Shown in pieces: positions 34,317 through 43,130 of a stretch of 64,000 nt of DNA. Numbering within the stretch: the first letter of the stretch is position 1; each line of letters starts with the position of its first letter. Made by a program: the position numbers and the translations under genes. Location of the stretch: positions 1 to 64,000 of the forward strand of contig JADJKB010000005.1 in assembly GCA_016706225.1 (NCBI GenBank), in the 5' to 3' direction. This DNA comes from Myxococcales bacterium (GTDB lineage: Bacteria > Myxococcota_A > Polyangia > Polyangiales > Polyangiaceae). The notes under the pieces were generated by a model. It saw only the letters and a program-made list of their open reading frames with translations, was not told the DNA's origin and did no database searches.

Positions 34317-34721
34317 GCGACCGTTCCTGCCGCCGGCCGGGCTAGTCCATTCCCTTTCTGCCGCCGGTCGAGGGCGCTCCAGCACCAAGAACGCCCCCTC
34401 GAGGCAACCCGCTCGGGCCAGCTGACGACCCGTCGCCGGCCCTGATTTGGAGGGCGTCGCGGTGAGGCCGGCTCGATTCGTGCATCCCATGGGGAGAGCT
34501 CGCGTTTGGCAGCCAGGAGCGAGATGAAGGTCGCAGTCACAATCTCCCCGCGGGGCTACGACGTCGTGCTCTTCGACCGGGCGCATGAGATCAAGACCGG
34601 ACGGTCGATCTAGTGCAGCGCGTCTCAACGGGTATCGAAGTCAGGGGCGAAGTCCTTCATCTCGCGCCGGAATTGCCGCAGGAGGACGCGGCTACAACAA
34701 CTACGAAACAACGAAAGAGGC
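34317..34721. other. Intergenic stretch with one doubtful small ORF
   Basis: The only possible coding piece is 34524-34613: 29 codons, MKVAVTISPRGYDVVLFDRA at its start, with AGGAGCGAG before the ATG. No family fits. Otherwise I see nothing. Confidence 0.35.
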
Positions 34722-34727
34722 ATGCCC

Positions 34728-34919
34728 ATGAATAGTGCGATTACATCCACGACCAAAGACCCTGTGTGCGGAATGACCGTGGACCCAGCGACGGCTCTCC
34801 ACGCCGAGCGCGATGGGAAGACGTTCTACTTCTGCCGCGAGCACTGTCGGGAAAAGTTCTTGTCCGCACCCGCCGGTGCCAAGCCGGAGGTCAAGTCTGG
34901 AGGCTGCTGCTGTAGCTAA
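34728..34919 (+). CDS. YHS-domain protein with C-terminal Cys cluster
   Basis: The product has 63 residues. ATG 34728 is preferred over 34722 because AAAGAGG is then correctly spaced. It is a YHS metal-binding domain, KDPVCGMTVDPATALHAER followed by KTFYFCREHCREKFLSAP, with the family Cys pattern, and ends GGCCCS. It has no signal peptide, so it probably binds metal in the cytoplasm or acts as a chaperone to the YHS-bearing ATPase upstream. It is separated from phosphoketolase by 126 bp. Confidence 0.85.
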   Translation: MNSAITSTTKDPVCGMTVDPATALHAERDGKTFYFCREHCREKFLSAPAGAKPEVKSGGCCCS

Positions 34920-35045
34920 GAACGCGGAGACGATGGTGCGATTGTCGGCGTCACGCCGGGCAGTCCGTGCCAGTCGCGCGACCGAGAGCGCATGGCCGCG
35001 CGCCCGGCAGGCTGCGCTCTCGGGACGAAGAGGAACGTGGAACCC

Positions 35046-37440
35046 ATGAAGACCAACACACTCACGCCGGAGCTGCTCGACGCGATCGACGCCTACTGGC
35101 GCGCCGCCAACTACCTATCGGTGGGCCAGATCTACCTCTTCGACAATCCGCTGCTCAAGAGGCCGCTGACGCTCGCCGACGTGAAGCACATGCTGCTCGG
35201 ACACTGGGGCACGACCCCCGGGCAGAACTTCATCTACGTGCACTTGAATCGGGTCATCAAGAAGTACGACCTCGACATGATCTACGTCTCGGGGCCTGGG
35301 CACGGCGGTCCAGCCGTCGTGGCCAACACGTACCTCGAGGGCACGTACAGCGAGATCTATCCGGACATCAGTCGGGATGAGGCCGGGCTGCAGAGGCTCT
35401 TTCTTCAGTTCTCGTTTCCCGGAGGCATTCCCAGCCACGCCTCGCCGGAGTGCCCCGGCTCGATCCACGAGGGCGGTGAGCTCGGCTATTCGCTCAGCCA
35501 TTCCTTCGGGGCCGTGTTCGACAACCCCGATCTCGTCGTCGCCTGCGTCGTCGGCGATGGCGAGGCGGAGACCGGACCGCTGGCCACGGCCTGGCATTCC
35601 AACAAGTTTCTCGATCCCGCGACCGACGGCGCGGTGCTGCCGATCCTGCACCTCAACGGCTACAAGATCGCCAACCCGACGCTCCTCGCCCGCATCACCC
35701 GCGAGGAACTGGAGCAGCTCTTGCGCGGCTACGGCTGGACGCCCCTCTTCGTCGAGGGTCACGAACCCGGAGCTGATGCACGAGGCGATGGCCAGGCGCT
35801 CGACACCGCGGTCGAGCAGATCAAGGCAATCCAGCAGGACGCCCGCGTTCGCGGCAACCTCAGCCGTCCGCGCTGGCCGATGATCATCCTCAACTCGCCC
35901 AAGGGCTGGACGGGGCCGAAGGTGGTTGATGGTTTGCAGGTGGAAGGCACCTTCCGGGCGCATCAGGTTCCGCTCCACCCACGAGCCCATCCCGAACACC
36001 TCAAGCTGCTGGAAGACTGGCTTAAGAGTTACCGGCCGGATGAGCTTTTTGATGAGCAAGGCCGCCTGAAACCGGAACTGGCCGAGCTCGCGCCCAAGGG
36101 GCATCGACGCATGGGCGCCAATCCGCACGCCAACGGCGGCGTGCTGCTTCAGGAACTGCGGATGCCGGATTTTCGCAAGTACGCGGCCGACGTGCCCACG
36201 GCCGGCGTGAACGGCATCGGCGACACGCGTGTGCTCGGGCCTTTCCTGCGCGACGTGGCGAAGCTCAACAGGGAGCAGCGAAACTTCCGGGTCTTCGGAC
36301 CAGACGAGACGGTCTCCAACGGTCTCGGAGCCGTCTTCGAGGCGACCAACCGCCAATGGGACGCCGCGACCCTGCCAAACGATGAGTTTCTCGCGCCGAC
36401 CGGACGCGTGCTGGACTCGATGCTCAGCGAGCACCAATGCGAGGGCTGGCTCGAGGGCTACCTGCTCACCGGGCGGCATGGCCTCTTCAACTGCTACGAG
36501 GCGTTCATCCACATCGTCGATTCGATGTTCAACCAGCACGCCAAGTGGCTGAAGGTCACGGCGCACCTGCCGTGGCGGCGCAAGATCGCCTCGCTGAACT
36601 ACCTGCTGGCCTCGCATGTCTGGCGTCAGGATCACAACGGCTTCACCCACCAGGACCCCGGCTTCATCGACCTCGTCGTGAACAAGAAGGCGGAGGTAGT
36701 GCGAGCCTACTTTCCGCCGGACGCCAACTGTCTGCTCTCGGTGATGGACCACTGCCTGCGCAGCCGCCACTACGTGAACCTCGTGATCGCGGGCAAGCAC
36801 CCGGCCCCGCAGTGGCTGACGATGGATGCCGCCATCAAGCACTGCACCGCGGGCATCGGTGTCTGGCAGTGGGCCAGCAACGATCAGGAAGTCGCGCCCG
36901 ACGTGGTCATGGCCTGCTGCGGCGACGTGCCCACGCTGGAGACGCTCGCCGCTGTCTCCATCATGCGCGAGCACCTGCCCGACCTGAAAATCCGGGTGGT
37001 CAACGTCGTCGACCTGATGAAGCTGCAGCCGCAGCACCGAGCACCCGCACGGGCTGAGCGACACGGATTTCGACGAACTCTTCACCAAGGACAAGCCGGT
37101 CATCTTCGCCTTCCACGCCTATCCGTGGTTGATCCACCGCCTGACCTACCGCCGCACCAACCACGACAACATCCACGTCCGCGGCTACAAAGAGGAGGGC
37201 ACCATCACCACGCCTTTCGACATGGCCGTGCTGAACGACCTGGACCGCTTCCACCTCGTAATGGACGTCATTGACCGCGTGCCGCAAACCGGCGCCAGGG
37301 GCATCGCCCTGAAGCAGCAACTCAAGGACAAGCGGGTCGAGCACAAGCGATACATCAACAAATACGGGCAGGACATGCCGGAAATCCGCGACTGGCGCTG
37401 GGACTCAGGTTGGGCCGCAGGCGGCGGAGCGACGGAATGA
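35046..37440 (+). CDS. xfp: Xylulose-5-phosphate/fructose-6-phosphate phosphoketolase (frameshifted near the end)
   Basis: This thiamine-diphosphate enzyme splits xylulose-5-P or fructose-6-P with phosphate to acetyl-P plus a triose- or tetrose-P. ATG 35046 gives MKTNTLTPELLDAIDAYWRA. Family blocks include GHWGTTPGQNFIYVHLNR, GPGHGGPAVVANTYLEG, the ThDP-binding VVGDGEAETGPLATAWHSNK, LNGYKIANPTLLAR and SNGLGAVFEATNR. The frame changes near 37035, after VVDLMKLQPQ; the normal continuation GLSDTDFDELFTKDKPV runs to TGA 37438. Total about 797 residues, full length. The ATGA overlap with the HAD gene couples their translation. A single-base error is the likely cause of the split. Cytosolic. Confidence 0.92.
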
Positions 37441-38310
37441 AGAAGCTCATTATTTTCGACCTGGACGGCACGCTTGCTGAAAAGCAAAGCATCTCGATGC
37501 CGAGATGGCCACGCTACTCGGTGCTCTGCTACGCGTTGTAAAGGTGGCCGTCATATCCGGCGGGGCTGGCCACAGTTCGAGACGCAACTGCTTTCCCAGT
37601 TGTCTCGACGAGCGCCTGAGGGATCTGTCGCTCCTTCCTACGTGTGGAACGCAGTTCTTCCAGTATGCCTCCGGCTGGACACTGCTTTACGCGGAAAACT
37701 TCTCCGACGACGAGAAGGAGCAAATTGTCCGTTCGTTGAAAGAAGCGATCGAGTCGTCAGACCTTCGGATCGAAACCACGTGGGGAGAGCAGATCGAAGA
37801 TCGGGGAAGCCAGATCACGTTCTCCGCGTTGGGGCAGCGGGCTCCCATCGAAGAAAAGGAGAAATGGGACCCTGACTTCGCCAAGCGCAAGAAGCTGCAG
37901 GCCCGCATTGAGCAACTTGTCCCAGGGTTTTCTGTGCGCCTGGGCGGCACGACCTCTGTGGATGTCACCAAGCTTGGCATCGACAAAGGCTACGGCATGC
38001 ACAAACTCCGAGACACCCTCGGAATTGGACTTGGGGAGATGCTCTTCGTGGGGGATGCCTTGTTCCCGGGTGGGAATGACTATCCGGCCAAGGAGGCAGG
38101 CGTTGAATCGATTCAGGTCAGAGATCCGAACGAGTCGAAGCGGGTCATCGAAGCGATCCTCGCGTGCTTGAGTCGCGTCCGACACACGACGCTCCGAGAG
38201 GACGACATGCGATGAGCGGCTTTCGGTTGCAGCGTCTCGGACAGGTCATGGAGCCGGAACCAGGCAATCCGCTCGAGACTGAAGGCGTTCTGAATCCGGC
38301 GGCTGTTCGT
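37404..38310. repeat. Right copy of the ~0.9-kb duplication
   Basis: Homologous to 24811-25738. Here the segment sits in its natural context: the 3' end of phosphoketolase, the whole HAD gene and the 5' part of GH130. Confidence 0.85.
37437..38215 (+). CDS. HAD-superfamily phosphatase, copy 2 (frameshifted)
   Basis: ATG 37437 overlaps the phosphoketolase stop. MKKLIIFDLDGTLAE is HAD motif I; the frame then changes near 37485 and again around 37565-37605, where copy 1 reads VAVISGG followed by WPQFETQLLSQL. From YASGWTLLYAENFS the frame is clean through GIDKGYGMHKLRDTL and FVGDALFPGGNDYP to the stop at 38215. About 259 residues, the same fold as copy 1. It overlaps the GH130 start by ATGA, so phosphoketolase, HAD and GH130 form one tightly coupled operon, a likely sugar-phosphate set. 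Confidence 0.8.
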
Positions 38311-40036
38311 GGCCCGGATGGTCAGCTTTACCTGTTTCCCCGGCTTGTCGCACGGGGCAACTATTCGCGCATCGGTATTGTCCGTGTGCGGTTCAATCAT
38401 GCTGGTGACCCGGCGGGGGTCGAGCGGCTGGGCATTGCTCTTGAGCCGGAGGCTGATTACGAACTGCGAGCTGACGGTCGCGGCGGTTGCGAGGATCCGC
38501 GCATCACCTTCGTGGAACGGCTCCGGCGTTACATCATGACCTATACGGCGTTCTCGCCCATCGGTCCACGGATCGCTCTGGCCGTATCGGAAGATTTGTT
38601 TCACTGGAAGCGACTGGGGCTTGCGACCTTTGCACCGTATCGCGGGATCGATTTCGTCCACGTGGACAACAAGGACGCCGCTTCTTCCCCCTTGCCATTC
38701 CCAATCACGTCGGGAAAATGCAGCTGGCCATCCTCCATCGACCACTTTTTTCCGGCACGCGTCCCGAGGAAACCGTCTGCCAGTGCGCGCCCCGTGATGT
38801 GGATCTCGATCATGAGAGCATCTGGATTTCCTACTGCCCGATGGCCCTGGATGGCCTCGAACCGCATCACCTCGGCCTGTTCAACTCCCATCACCGGCTC
38901 GCGACCCCGGTGTCGCCCTGGGATGCTGAGCACCGTCCATTCGACGCCTGCCGCGGCGCGGGGGCGGAGGTCCGGCGGTTTCCACCGGTGCGGCCGCCCC
39001 GGCGGATCCTCCTGCGGGTGCGTCTGGGATGCGGCGTGGCGACGTCGGTCAGGTACATGACGGGTTCCGCCGTTCTTCCGGATGCGAAGATCGGCGGTGG
39101 CGCTCGCCCATCCTCACTCGTCATGGCTGGCTGATCGTCTACGGCGTGACAAGTCCGAGCCACGGGGTGACGAACGCCGGGCGGCTCTCGTGGGTCACCG
39201 ATGGAAGAGCTGCACTCGTGCTCCGCGACTCGGGATGCCTGTTCCGGTACTCCTCGAGCCGCATGCGCTCGAGTCGGCACTCGCGACGGCGAGATGCGCG
39301 ATGAAGCTCGCAGCCGGCGAGTCTTCTGCGACCGTCAGGCGGTGCTGTGACGATGGTGCCGCAGCGGGCCGCGGGCTCCACACCCGGCCGGATTCCCCGC
39401 CAAAAACGGACACGCAAACTGTCCGGCGCGCACCGCGCCGGCCCTGCTTCGTGTTCCCTCGGCGGACTGCGCTTTCCTGCTTCCGCAGGGTCGCTCTTCG
39501 CGCCACGGGCCGGCTGGCGTTTGTCGCCCCCCTGCCTGCCTTCAGAGCCGGCTTCGCCGCCAGACGCGAGTTTCGGCAGGCTGCTCCTCTGGCGTTCCTG
39601 CTCTCGAGTCTTCGCCTGCGCAGCGGAGTATGCCCTTCCAGCCGCAACCTCGCCGGCGGGACCAACGCCCACCTGGCCGCGGCGGGCCCTACGCTTCCGT
39701 CCGCCGCTCACCTGCCCCGGTCCCAAAACACCACCGCCCTCTATGCTACTCGGCTGGCGTGATGGTGCTCTCGAAGGAGCATCCGCGCGTGCTGCTTTAC
39801 CGGTCGGAAGAGCCGATATTGACACCCTCGATACCGCAGGAACGCCGAGGAGTGGTTTCCAATGTCGTGTTCCCCACTGGCATCGACCGGCGCGACGATC
39901 TCGGGCTGCCGGACCGCATCGATGTCTACTACGGGATGGCCGACAACCGGATCGGCGCAGCGCGCCTTGACGTTCCTGAGCGCCTTCCGCCAGGAGCACT
40001 CGCTGACCCTCAGCGGCCGATCGAGCTGATGTCATG
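38212..40036 (+). pseudogene. GH130-family glycoside phosphorylase/mannosidase gene, interrupted
   Basis: GH130 enzymes phosphorolyse or hydrolyse beta-mannosides. ATG 38212 opens LNPAAVRGPDGQLYLFPRL, DGRGGCEDPRIT and YTAFSPIGPRIALAVSEDL, all family blocks. After shifts near 38690 come MQLAILHRPLFSGTRPEE and SIWISYCPMALDGLEPHH. From about 38925 the match weakens; near 39075-39150 a KIGGG...PILTRHGWLIVYGV block is visible, then about 590 bp of unrelated sequence, and the C-terminal part resumes at about 39738 (LCYSAGVMVLSKEHPRVLLY ... DVYYGMADNRIGAARLDV). The insertion plus shifts make a working enzyme unlikely. Usual length is 330-370 residues. Confidence 0.75.
39150..39738. other. Unidentified ~590-bp insertion inside the GH130 gene
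   Basis: The sequence does not match the host gene and codes nothing I recognise in any frame. I see no obvious terminal inverted repeats. It could be a degraded mobile element or a local rearrangement. Confidence 0.4.
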
Positions 40037-40126
40037 AAATTCGACTGTGTAGCCGCGCTGCTGCTTTTCATCGCGGGCCAGTTTGGGCTTGCACTCCTGG
40101 ATGATGCGCGCCGTCCCGCGATATCC
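40034..40126 (+). pseudogene. 5' fragment of a small membrane protein gene cut by the direct repeat
   Basis: ATG 40034 overlaps the GH130 stop (ATGA). MKFDCVAALLLFIAGQFGLA is a clean hydrophobic start. At 40127 the sequence becomes the repeated nuclease 3' end and the frame carries on nonsensically to 40246. The gene was truncated when the repeat was installed. Confidence 0.6.
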
Positions 40127-40397
40127 GAGCTGCAAGTCCGATTTCTGCCCCTACAGCGAGCTCGAGCAGAACCGTGGGGCGATGGCACGGTTCGGCGCGG
40201 GCCTAAAGGCCATCGAGGCCGTTTCGCGAGTCTTGGTCTGATGTGACCGGCTCCGTCACTCCCGCGTCAAGTGTCACACGCAATGATCACCGCGCAGTGC
40301 GCGTGAGCCTTTGAGCGCGCGCCAAAACCTCGCGCGCCGTCGCGGCATCGCTCGCCCGAATGCGGACCGCGAATCCGCTGCCAGTGGACGAGACCCG
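40127..40397. repeat. Right copy of the 268-271 bp direct repeat
   Basis: Matches 17626-17893. It carries the orphan 3' end of the nuclease gene, a GTGAC-N7-GTCAC dyad (40243-40259) and the 3' end of the intact lipoprotein C gene. Confidence 0.85.
40243..40259. promoter_or_regulatory. GTGAC-N7-GTCAC dyad on the right repeat
   Basis: GTGACCGGCTCCGTCAC, identical to the 17741 site. It sits downstream of lipoprotein C, so a promoter role is not evident. Confidence 0.45.
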
Positions 40398-41024
40398 CGC
40401 TTCGACGCCTTTCGGGACCAGCGGGCAGTCCGGCATCTCTGGCAGGACGTGGCCGAGCGAGGAATTCCGCGCGAGGTGGCAGTCAACGATGCGCTGGAGC
40501 CACTCGGCTGTCATGCCTTCGACGGCACGGAAGGTGACGATCGCGCCCATGGTCTCGGTGGCCGGGGACTTGATGTTGCCACTCGGCCCGGTGAGCGGCT
40601 CCACGCTTTCGATGTCCTCGACGTGGGAAAAGGGGCTCATGGCCCGGTCATTCGCGCCGATGCCCCCGCACGCCCGCATCTCGGCTTCCCGCAGCGCCGC
40701 TGAGGCGTTTCGATGGTCGGCGGCGTGGCGGCGGTGCTCTTCTGCCATCCGCAGATGCGCTGCCGTCGGATTGCGCACGGAGCTCCAACAAGCGTCGTCG
40801 ACGTGGGCGGCTTTGTGCCGCGGCGCAGACGCCTGGCAGCGTTCGACCGGTTCCTTCGCTTTCGGATCATACTGTGCCGCGTGCTCTGTTCCGACTTGCT
40901 GGTGCTCCTTCGCCTGGGTCTCGTGCCGTGCCGCGCTCATGTCGTGCGGCTGTGCTCCGGGAGTCGCTGCAGCGCAGCCGAAGAAGACCAGCGGGACCAA
41001 GGTTGCTCGAAATGAGGGCGTCAT
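40287..41024 (-). CDS. DMSAAxH-family lipoprotein C
   Basis: The 245-residue lipoprotein starts at ATG 41024; signal MTPSFRATLVPLVFFGC. It shares with lipoprotein A the marks QPHDMSAARHE, AEEHRRHAADHRNAS, CGGIGANDR, GAIVTFRAVEGMTAEWLQR, IVDCHLARN and MPDCPLVPKG. His-rich helices and conserved Cys residues suggest metal binding at the cell surface or in the periplasm; the function is unknown. Its 3' end lies in the right direct repeat, and a 3' relic remains at 17773-17893, so this gene once lay next to the nuclease gene. The sigma54 box at 41038-41052 places the start of transcription 2 nt before the ATG. Confidence 0.85.
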   Translation of the reverse strand: MTPSFRATLVPLVFFGCAAATPGAQPHDMSAARHETQAKEHQQVGTEHAAQYDPKAKEPVERCQASAPRHKAAHVDDACWSSVRNPTAAHLRMAEEHRRHAADHRNASAALREAEMRACGGIGANDRAMSPFSHVEDIESVEPLTGPSGNIKSPATETMGAIVTFRAVEGMTAEWLQRIVDCHLARNSSLGHVLPEMPDCPLVPKGVEARVSSTGSGFAVRIRASDAATAREVLARAQRLTRTAR

Positions 41025-41037
41025 GCGCTGGCTGAGT

Positions 41038-41052
41038 GCATGCGTCGTGCCA
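41038..41052 (-). promoter_or_regulatory. Sigma54 promoter of lipoprotein C
   Basis: The minus strand reads TGGCACGACGCATGC. The -12 C to ATG distance is 14 nt, predicting a nearly leaderless message. Confidence 0.6.
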
Positions 41053-41718
41053 TCAGTCGGCCTCGCTCACGTAGCGATCGGGCGCCGCCAAGAATGCGTC
41101 GCGGCAGCTCGCCGAGCAGAAGACAACGACGCGATCGCCCGATTCGCAGTGGAACGCAGAGACTCCAGCCGGAACGCGCATGCGACAGACCGGATCGACC
41201 GCGTAGACACTGATCGGCGCGCCGGCGTCGGAGACCTCGAACAACTCGACGGGATCCAGGACATTCTTGAGCCTGACGGGTCCGAGCGGAGCCAGAGCGA
41301 CCCAGGGGCAGTCTCCAAGTGCAGCGCGAAACCGCGCGGTGCACAGGGTTTGCCCGGAGCGACTGTACGCAGCCACGCGTGCAGCGACGTTCACGGTCGC
41401 GCCGAAGACGTCGCCGTCGCGCTCGACGACCGGACCCACGTGCAATCCGGCACGCATCGCGGGGTAATCCGGCTCGGCGTCGATCGCGGCGCGGAGGCGT
41501 AGAAGCGACTCCAGCAACAGAGTCGGCGCCGGCCCCGCCAGCATCACCGCATCGCCAATTGGCTTCACGAACCGCGTCGGGCCACGGAGACTCTGGCGCG
41601 CCAACAGGTAGAAGCGCGCGGCGACGTTCGCAGCGTCATCGTCGCCATGCGCCTCGGTCAGCGCGGTGTAGCCGGCCAGGTCGGCGAACAGGATCCCGAG
41701 CTCGACGTCTCGGCTCAT
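41053..41718 (-). CDS. Class III nucleotidyl cyclase fused to a YHS metal-binding domain
   Basis: The product has 221 residues from ATG 41718. Residues 5-165 are a class III adenylate/guanylate cyclase homology domain: ELGILFADLAGYTALTEAHG carries the first metal-binding Asp, FVKPIGDAVMLAG the second, and GDVFGATVNVAARVAAYSRSGQ the transition-state Asn/Arg region. The last 50 residues are a YHS domain, AVDPVCRMRVPAGVSAFHCE then VVFCSASCRDAFLAAPDRY. No membrane segment. A direct link between metal sensing and cyclic-nucleotide synthesis is suggested, but activity is untested. The upstream frame is open to 41835, but the sigma54 box 14 nt before 41718 supports this start. Confidence 0.85.
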   Translation of the reverse strand: MSRDVELGILFADLAGYTALTEAHGDDDAANVAARFYLLARQSLRGPTRFVKPIGDAVMLAGPAPTLLLESLLRLRAAIDAEPDYPAMRAGLHVGPVVERDGDVFGATVNVAARVAAYSRSGQTLCTARFRAALGDCPWVALAPLGPVRLKNVLDPVELFEVSDAGAPISVYAVDPVCRMRVPAGVSAFHCESGDRVVVFCSASCRDAFLAAPDRYVSEAD

Positions 41719-41731
41719 GTTCGCGAAGGTA

Positions 41732-41746
41732 GCATCAACCAGGCCG
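41732..41746 (-). promoter_or_regulatory. Sigma54-like promoter of the cyclase-YHS gene
   Basis: The minus strand reads CGGCCTGGTTGATGC: GG, ten bases, GC, weaker in the -24 half. Spacing to the ATG equals that of the lipoprotein C and methyltransferase 2 promoters. Confidence 0.45.
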
Positions 41747-41750
41747 CCAG

Positions 41751-42431
41751 CTAAGCGGCTCGGGAGCAAGGGTCTCCCGGTTTGACCCCGAGCCAGATCC
41801 GCACGCTCTCGCGGTACTTCGCTCGACTCTCGCACGCTCGAAACCCGGCGCCGTCGATCAGCGCGGCCACGTCCCGCCGGACGAAGTCGGCGTAAGCGTC
41901 ACGCTCGTACAGCTTCACGAAGTGGTAGACGACCGAGCGAGTGAGCCTGCCTGATGGAAGCGAGTAGTCGACCACGATGAGCCTTCCGCCCGGTTTCGTG
42001 ACGCGAGCCATCTCGGCGAGGACGCGCTCGCGCACGCTCTCGGGCATCTCGTGGAGGGCAAAGCAGATGCTGGCGACGTCGAAGCTCGCGTCCGAGAAGG
42101 GCAGCTCCACGGCGTCGGCACGCAGGAAGCTCGCGTCCGGGAAGCGGTTCTTCCGCCGGGCGACGCGCAACATGTGCTCGGACAGGTCGACGCCAACCAC
42201 CTGGGCGCCGGTTTCGGCAAAGGCCAGGGCCGCCTCGCCGGTCCCCGTCGCGACGTCCAGCACTTTGCTACCGGCGCCGACTTCCGCCAGGGACGCAACC
42301 TCGCGTCGCAAGCGCCGGAGTCCGAATACCGCCAGGTCGTAGAACGGCGCGAATTTGGCGTAAACGCGCGCGCTGAGCGAGTAGTACTCGCGCTCTTCTT
42401 TCGTTGGGCCGCGCCGCTCGTGCATCTCCAT
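41751..42431 (-). CDS. Class I SAM-dependent methyltransferase, UbiE-like, copy 2
   Basis: The 226-residue product starts at ATG 42431 or 42425. SAM-binding motif I is VLDVATGTGEAALAF, then VVGVDLSEHMLRVARRKNRF, AVELPFSDASFDVAS and GGRLIVVDYSLPSGR. It is paralogous to 8897-9625 and shares its sigma54 promoter layout. The N-terminal EREYYSLSARVYAKFAPFYD is the conserved helix before the core. Substrate unknown; quinone or small-lipid methylation is possible from family resemblance. The C terminus PGDPCSRAA adds a Cys not found in copy 1. Confidence 0.86.
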   Translation of the reverse strand: MEMHERRGPTKEEREYYSLSARVYAKFAPFYDLAVFGLRRLRREVASLAEVGAGSKVLDVATGTGEAALAFAETGAQVVGVDLSEHMLRVARRKNRFPDASFLRADAVELPFSDASFDVASICFALHEMPESVRERVLAEMARVTKPGGRLIVVDYSLPSGRLTRSVVYHFVKLYERDAYADFVRRDVAALIDGAGFRACESRAKYRESVRIWLGVKPGDPCSRAA

Positions 42432-42444
42432 CTCCCCAGCACGA

Positions 42445-42459
42445 GCATGCGGCGTGCCA
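42445..42459 (-). promoter_or_regulatory. Sigma54 promoter of methyltransferase copy 2
   Basis: The minus strand reads TGGCACGCCGCATGC. Transcription would start about 42433, 2 nt before ATG 42431. Confidence 0.6.
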
Positions 42460-42467
42460 AGTCCGGT

Positions 42468-43022
42468 TCAGTCGGCCACTTCGGTGACATGGAGCGTGAA
42501 CGGGCCCGGGCTGGTGTCGCCGTCGACGCCCACCAGGTACGCCTCCGTTTGAGGGGGCTCGAGCTCGAGCGCGGTCTCCGTGTTGGGATTGGCGATCGGT
42601 GAAACGTCGCCGAGTGCCCCGTGACTGGAGCACGCAGCTTCGATGGCGCCGAACGAGCAGCCGACCCGCTCGGCGAAGGCGTATACGAATCCGTAGAACG
42701 TCGGTGTGAGCCGCATCCGGTAGCGCTGATGCGCGTGCAGCTCCAGGCGATAGTAGAGCTGAGGTTGGTCGAACGTGAAGGCCACGTTCGGACTCTCACA
42801 CGTCAGCTCGGCATGCTCGTCCGTGCCGACCGACGTGTCACCCATGATGATCACGCCGCCGTTGCCGAGCTCGACGGGGAGAGCGCGTCCACAGCGATCG
42901 TTGAGCCCGTTCGAATCGGCGACGGGCGGGGCTTCGCCCCAAGCCACTTCGTCGTCGACGGAAACCCGGCCGCCGCAGCCGCTCATGATGGCCAAAAAGC
43001 CCAGCAACCATGAAAACCGCAT
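42468..43022 (-). CDS. Lipoprotein of unknown function
   Basis: ATG 43022 gives MRFSWLLGFLAIMSGCGG, a lipoprotein signal; the product has 184 residues. The mature part has four Cys (DRCGRAL, LTCES, VGCSFGAIEAACSS), likely two disulfides, and a beta-rich composition similar to pre-peptidase or carbohydrate-binding C-terminal domains (YYRLELHAHQRYRMRL, GPFTLHVTEV). I do not assign a family. The frame is open much further upstream but the signal peptide fixes the start. A 6-bp-arm hairpin (GAGGGT/ACCCTC, 43028-43043) lies just upstream. Confidence 0.7.
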   Translation of the reverse strand: MRFSWLLGFLAIMSGCGGRVSVDDEVAWGEAPPVADSNGLNDRCGRALPVELGNGGVIIMGDTSVGTDEHAELTCESPNVAFTFDQPQLYYRLELHAHQRYRMRLTPTFYGFVYAFAERVGCSFGAIEAACSSHGALGDVSPIANPNTETALELEPPQTEAYLVGVDGDTSPGPFTLHVTEVAD

Positions 43023-43130
43023 TCCGCGAGGGTAGCGACCCTCCGGCGCGCGACCATCACAATGATCGCATGGCATCGTTGCGCAATCCAGAATGGTCCA
43101 GCGAGCTCGGATCTTGCTTCTCGGGCCCAC

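Noticed and set aside
35115..37103. 662-codon minus-strand open frame
   Set aside because: It is antisense to phosphoketolase, whose motifs are complete; the reverse frame has no recognisable domain.
17626..40397. Conjugative or phage-type element
   Set aside because: No integrase, relaxase, replication or structural phage gene is visible in the block, so only an island of unknown mobility is claimed.
43028..43043. Rho-independent terminator (GAGGGT/ACCCTC hairpin)
   Set aside because: It has short arms, no T-tract, and lies between divergent gene starts, not after a gene end.
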